A stretch of 64,000 bases of DNA, from contig NC_011566.1 in assembly GCF_000014885.1 (NCBI RefSeq), forward strand, positions 124,001-188,000. The letters are read 5' to 3'. This stretch comes from Shewanella piezotolerans WP3 (GTDB lineage: Bacteria > Pseudomonadota > Gammaproteobacteria > Enterobacterales > Shewanellaceae). The translations under genes and the position numbers were made by a program. Positions within the stretch are counted from its first letter, which is position 1; each line of letters opens with the position of its first letter. This document shows, piece by piece, positions 63,318-64,000 of the stretch. The notes under the pieces were generated by a model. It worked only from the letters and a program-made list of their open reading frames with translations, had not been told where the DNA came from and did no database searches.

Positions 63318-64000
63318 ATGAAAAAATTATTACCGACTTCAACTGCTGGCAGTTTACCTAAACCCGCTTGGCTGGCGCAGCCAGAAACACTTTGGTCACC
63401 ATGGAAATTGCAAGATGAAGAGTTAATTGAAGGCAAATTCGATGCATTGCGAGTGTCATTGCAAGCTCAACAACACGCTGGCATCGATATTGTCAGTGAT
63501 GGCGAGCAAACGCGTCAGCATTTTGTGACGACCTTTATCGAGCATCTTAACGGCGTGGATTTTGAGAAACGTAAAACGGTTAAAATTCGTGACCGCTATG
63601 ATGCAAGTGTGCCGACCGTGGTTGGCGCAGTTTCTCGTCAAAAGCCGGTTTTTGTAGAAGATGCTAAGTTCTTACGCCAGCAGACCAAGCAACCCATCAA
63701 GTGGGCGCTGCCAGGCCCCATGACAATGATAGACACGCTGTATGATGATCATTATAAAAGCCGTGAAAAACTCGCCTGGGAGTTTGCAAAAATTCTCAAT
63801 CAAGAAGCCAAAGAGTTAGAGGCAGCAGGGGTTGATATTATCCAATTTGATGAGCCTGCATTTAATGTCTTTTTTGATGAGGTAAATGATTGGGGGATTG
63901 CCTGTTTAGAAAGAGCAATAGAGGGGCTTAAATGCGAAACGGCAGTTCACATCTGTTATGGCTATGGTATTAAAGCCAATACCGATTGGAAAAAGACTTT
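63318..64000 (+). CDS. mesD: MesD, folate-independent methionine synthase (MetE core), partial
   Basis: The frame MKKLLPTSTAGSLPKPAWL runs off the window end after about 227 codons, so the C-terminal catalytic part is missing here. Visible features: SDGEQTRQHFVTTFIEHLNG, KWALPGPMTMIDTLYDDHY and IIQFDEPAFNVFF, and HICYGYG near the edge. MesD is a single MetE catalytic-domain enzyme methylating homocysteine without folate, and it needs MesX (upstream) and oxygen. A normal MetE would be about 750 residues, but this family is about half that. Confidence 0.88.
   Translation, partial: MKKLLPTSTAGSLPKPAWLAQPETLWSPWKLQDEELIEGKFDALRVSLQAQQHAGIDIVSDGEQTRQHFVTTFIEHLNGVDFEKRKTVKIRDRYDASVPTVVGAVSRQKPVFVEDAKFLRQQTKQPIKWALPGPMTMIDTLYDDHYKSREKLAWEFAKILNQEAKELEAAGVDIIQFDEPAFNVFFDEVNDWGIACLERAIEGLKCETAVHICYGYGIKANTDWKKT

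Noticed and set aside
1..64000. tRNA, rRNA genes and CRISPR arrays
   Set aside because: I looked for clover-leaf, rRNA-like conserved stretches and regularly spaced repeats and saw none; a dedicated scan would be needed to exclude them fully.

Overview
The window looks like a chromosomal segment of a Shewanella-like marine gammaproteobacterium. The pointers are a divergent hutI / hutC-hutUH histidine-degradation locus, a folX-folE-folM operon, an FMN riboswitch before ribB, a MtnC of the 'DTAGTT' type, a protein with a GlyGly-CTERM tail, TonB receptors beside DUF3325 and PepSY genes, many diguanylate-cyclase-type signalling genes and a MesX/MesD methionine synthase pair. This assignment is inferred from gene content; no rRNA, tRNA or CRISPR was seen.

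Layout. 1-4 kb: small thioesterases, a GNAT enzyme, a lipoprotein and a DUF4344 metallopeptidase gene cut by three different MITE-like elements. 4-8 kb: mtnC, an outer-membrane-type protein and several small exported proteins. 7.8-12.5 kb: a MacA/MacB-like export operon, divergent from a small Cys/Gly-rich exported peptide gene that carries a frameshift. 12.7-18.2 kb: the hut locus with a HutC-type operator. 18.3-20.1 kb: an AT-rich three-gene cassette (GRDP-like protein, secreted S9-type alpha/beta hydrolase, Cys-rich peptide with a double-glycine-type leader), followed by a partial second hutH. 21-28.6 kb: thioesterase, MerR-methyltransferase fusion, DUF4287/DUF5655, DUF3157, a beta-barrel protein, a mechanosensitive channel and the pterin operon. 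28.9-32.1 kb: a bufferin operon (DUF2282 precursor, DUF692/MNIO enzyme, DUF2063 partner) with its ECF sigma and membrane anti-sigma genes. 32.2-35.0 kb: a second, decayed copy of the peptide/hydrolase/GRDP cassette, interrupted by an IS3-family element.

35.3-50.3 kb: a cupin protein, a GGDEF protein, a siderophore or haem uptake block (PepSY, DUF3649-like, DUF3325, TonB receptor), a second TonB receptor, a repeat-bearing lipoprotein and a 1637-residue surface protein. 50.5-64 kb: moeA-moeB, ferritin, a NIT/HAMP/PAS/GGDEF/EAL protein, ribB with its riboswitch, oligopeptidase B, a GIY-YIG protein, a TauE/SafE exporter and mesX-mesD (cut by the window end).

The most notable system is the duplicated cassette at 18.3-20.1 and 32.2-35.0 kb. 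Both copies have the same gene order: GRDP-like protein, secreted hydrolase of 341 residues, then a short peptide whose leader ends in LLKN-V-x-GG and whose core shares six cysteines around CQPxCGCGPDxCN. I infer an uncharacterised peptide natural-product or secreted-peptide system. The first copy looks intact and sits between hutH and a hutH fragment; the second is degraded in two of its three genes. The window also holds at least three families of non-coding inverted-repeat elements, one of them (312-425 bp) in three copies with 3-bp TAA/TTA target duplications.
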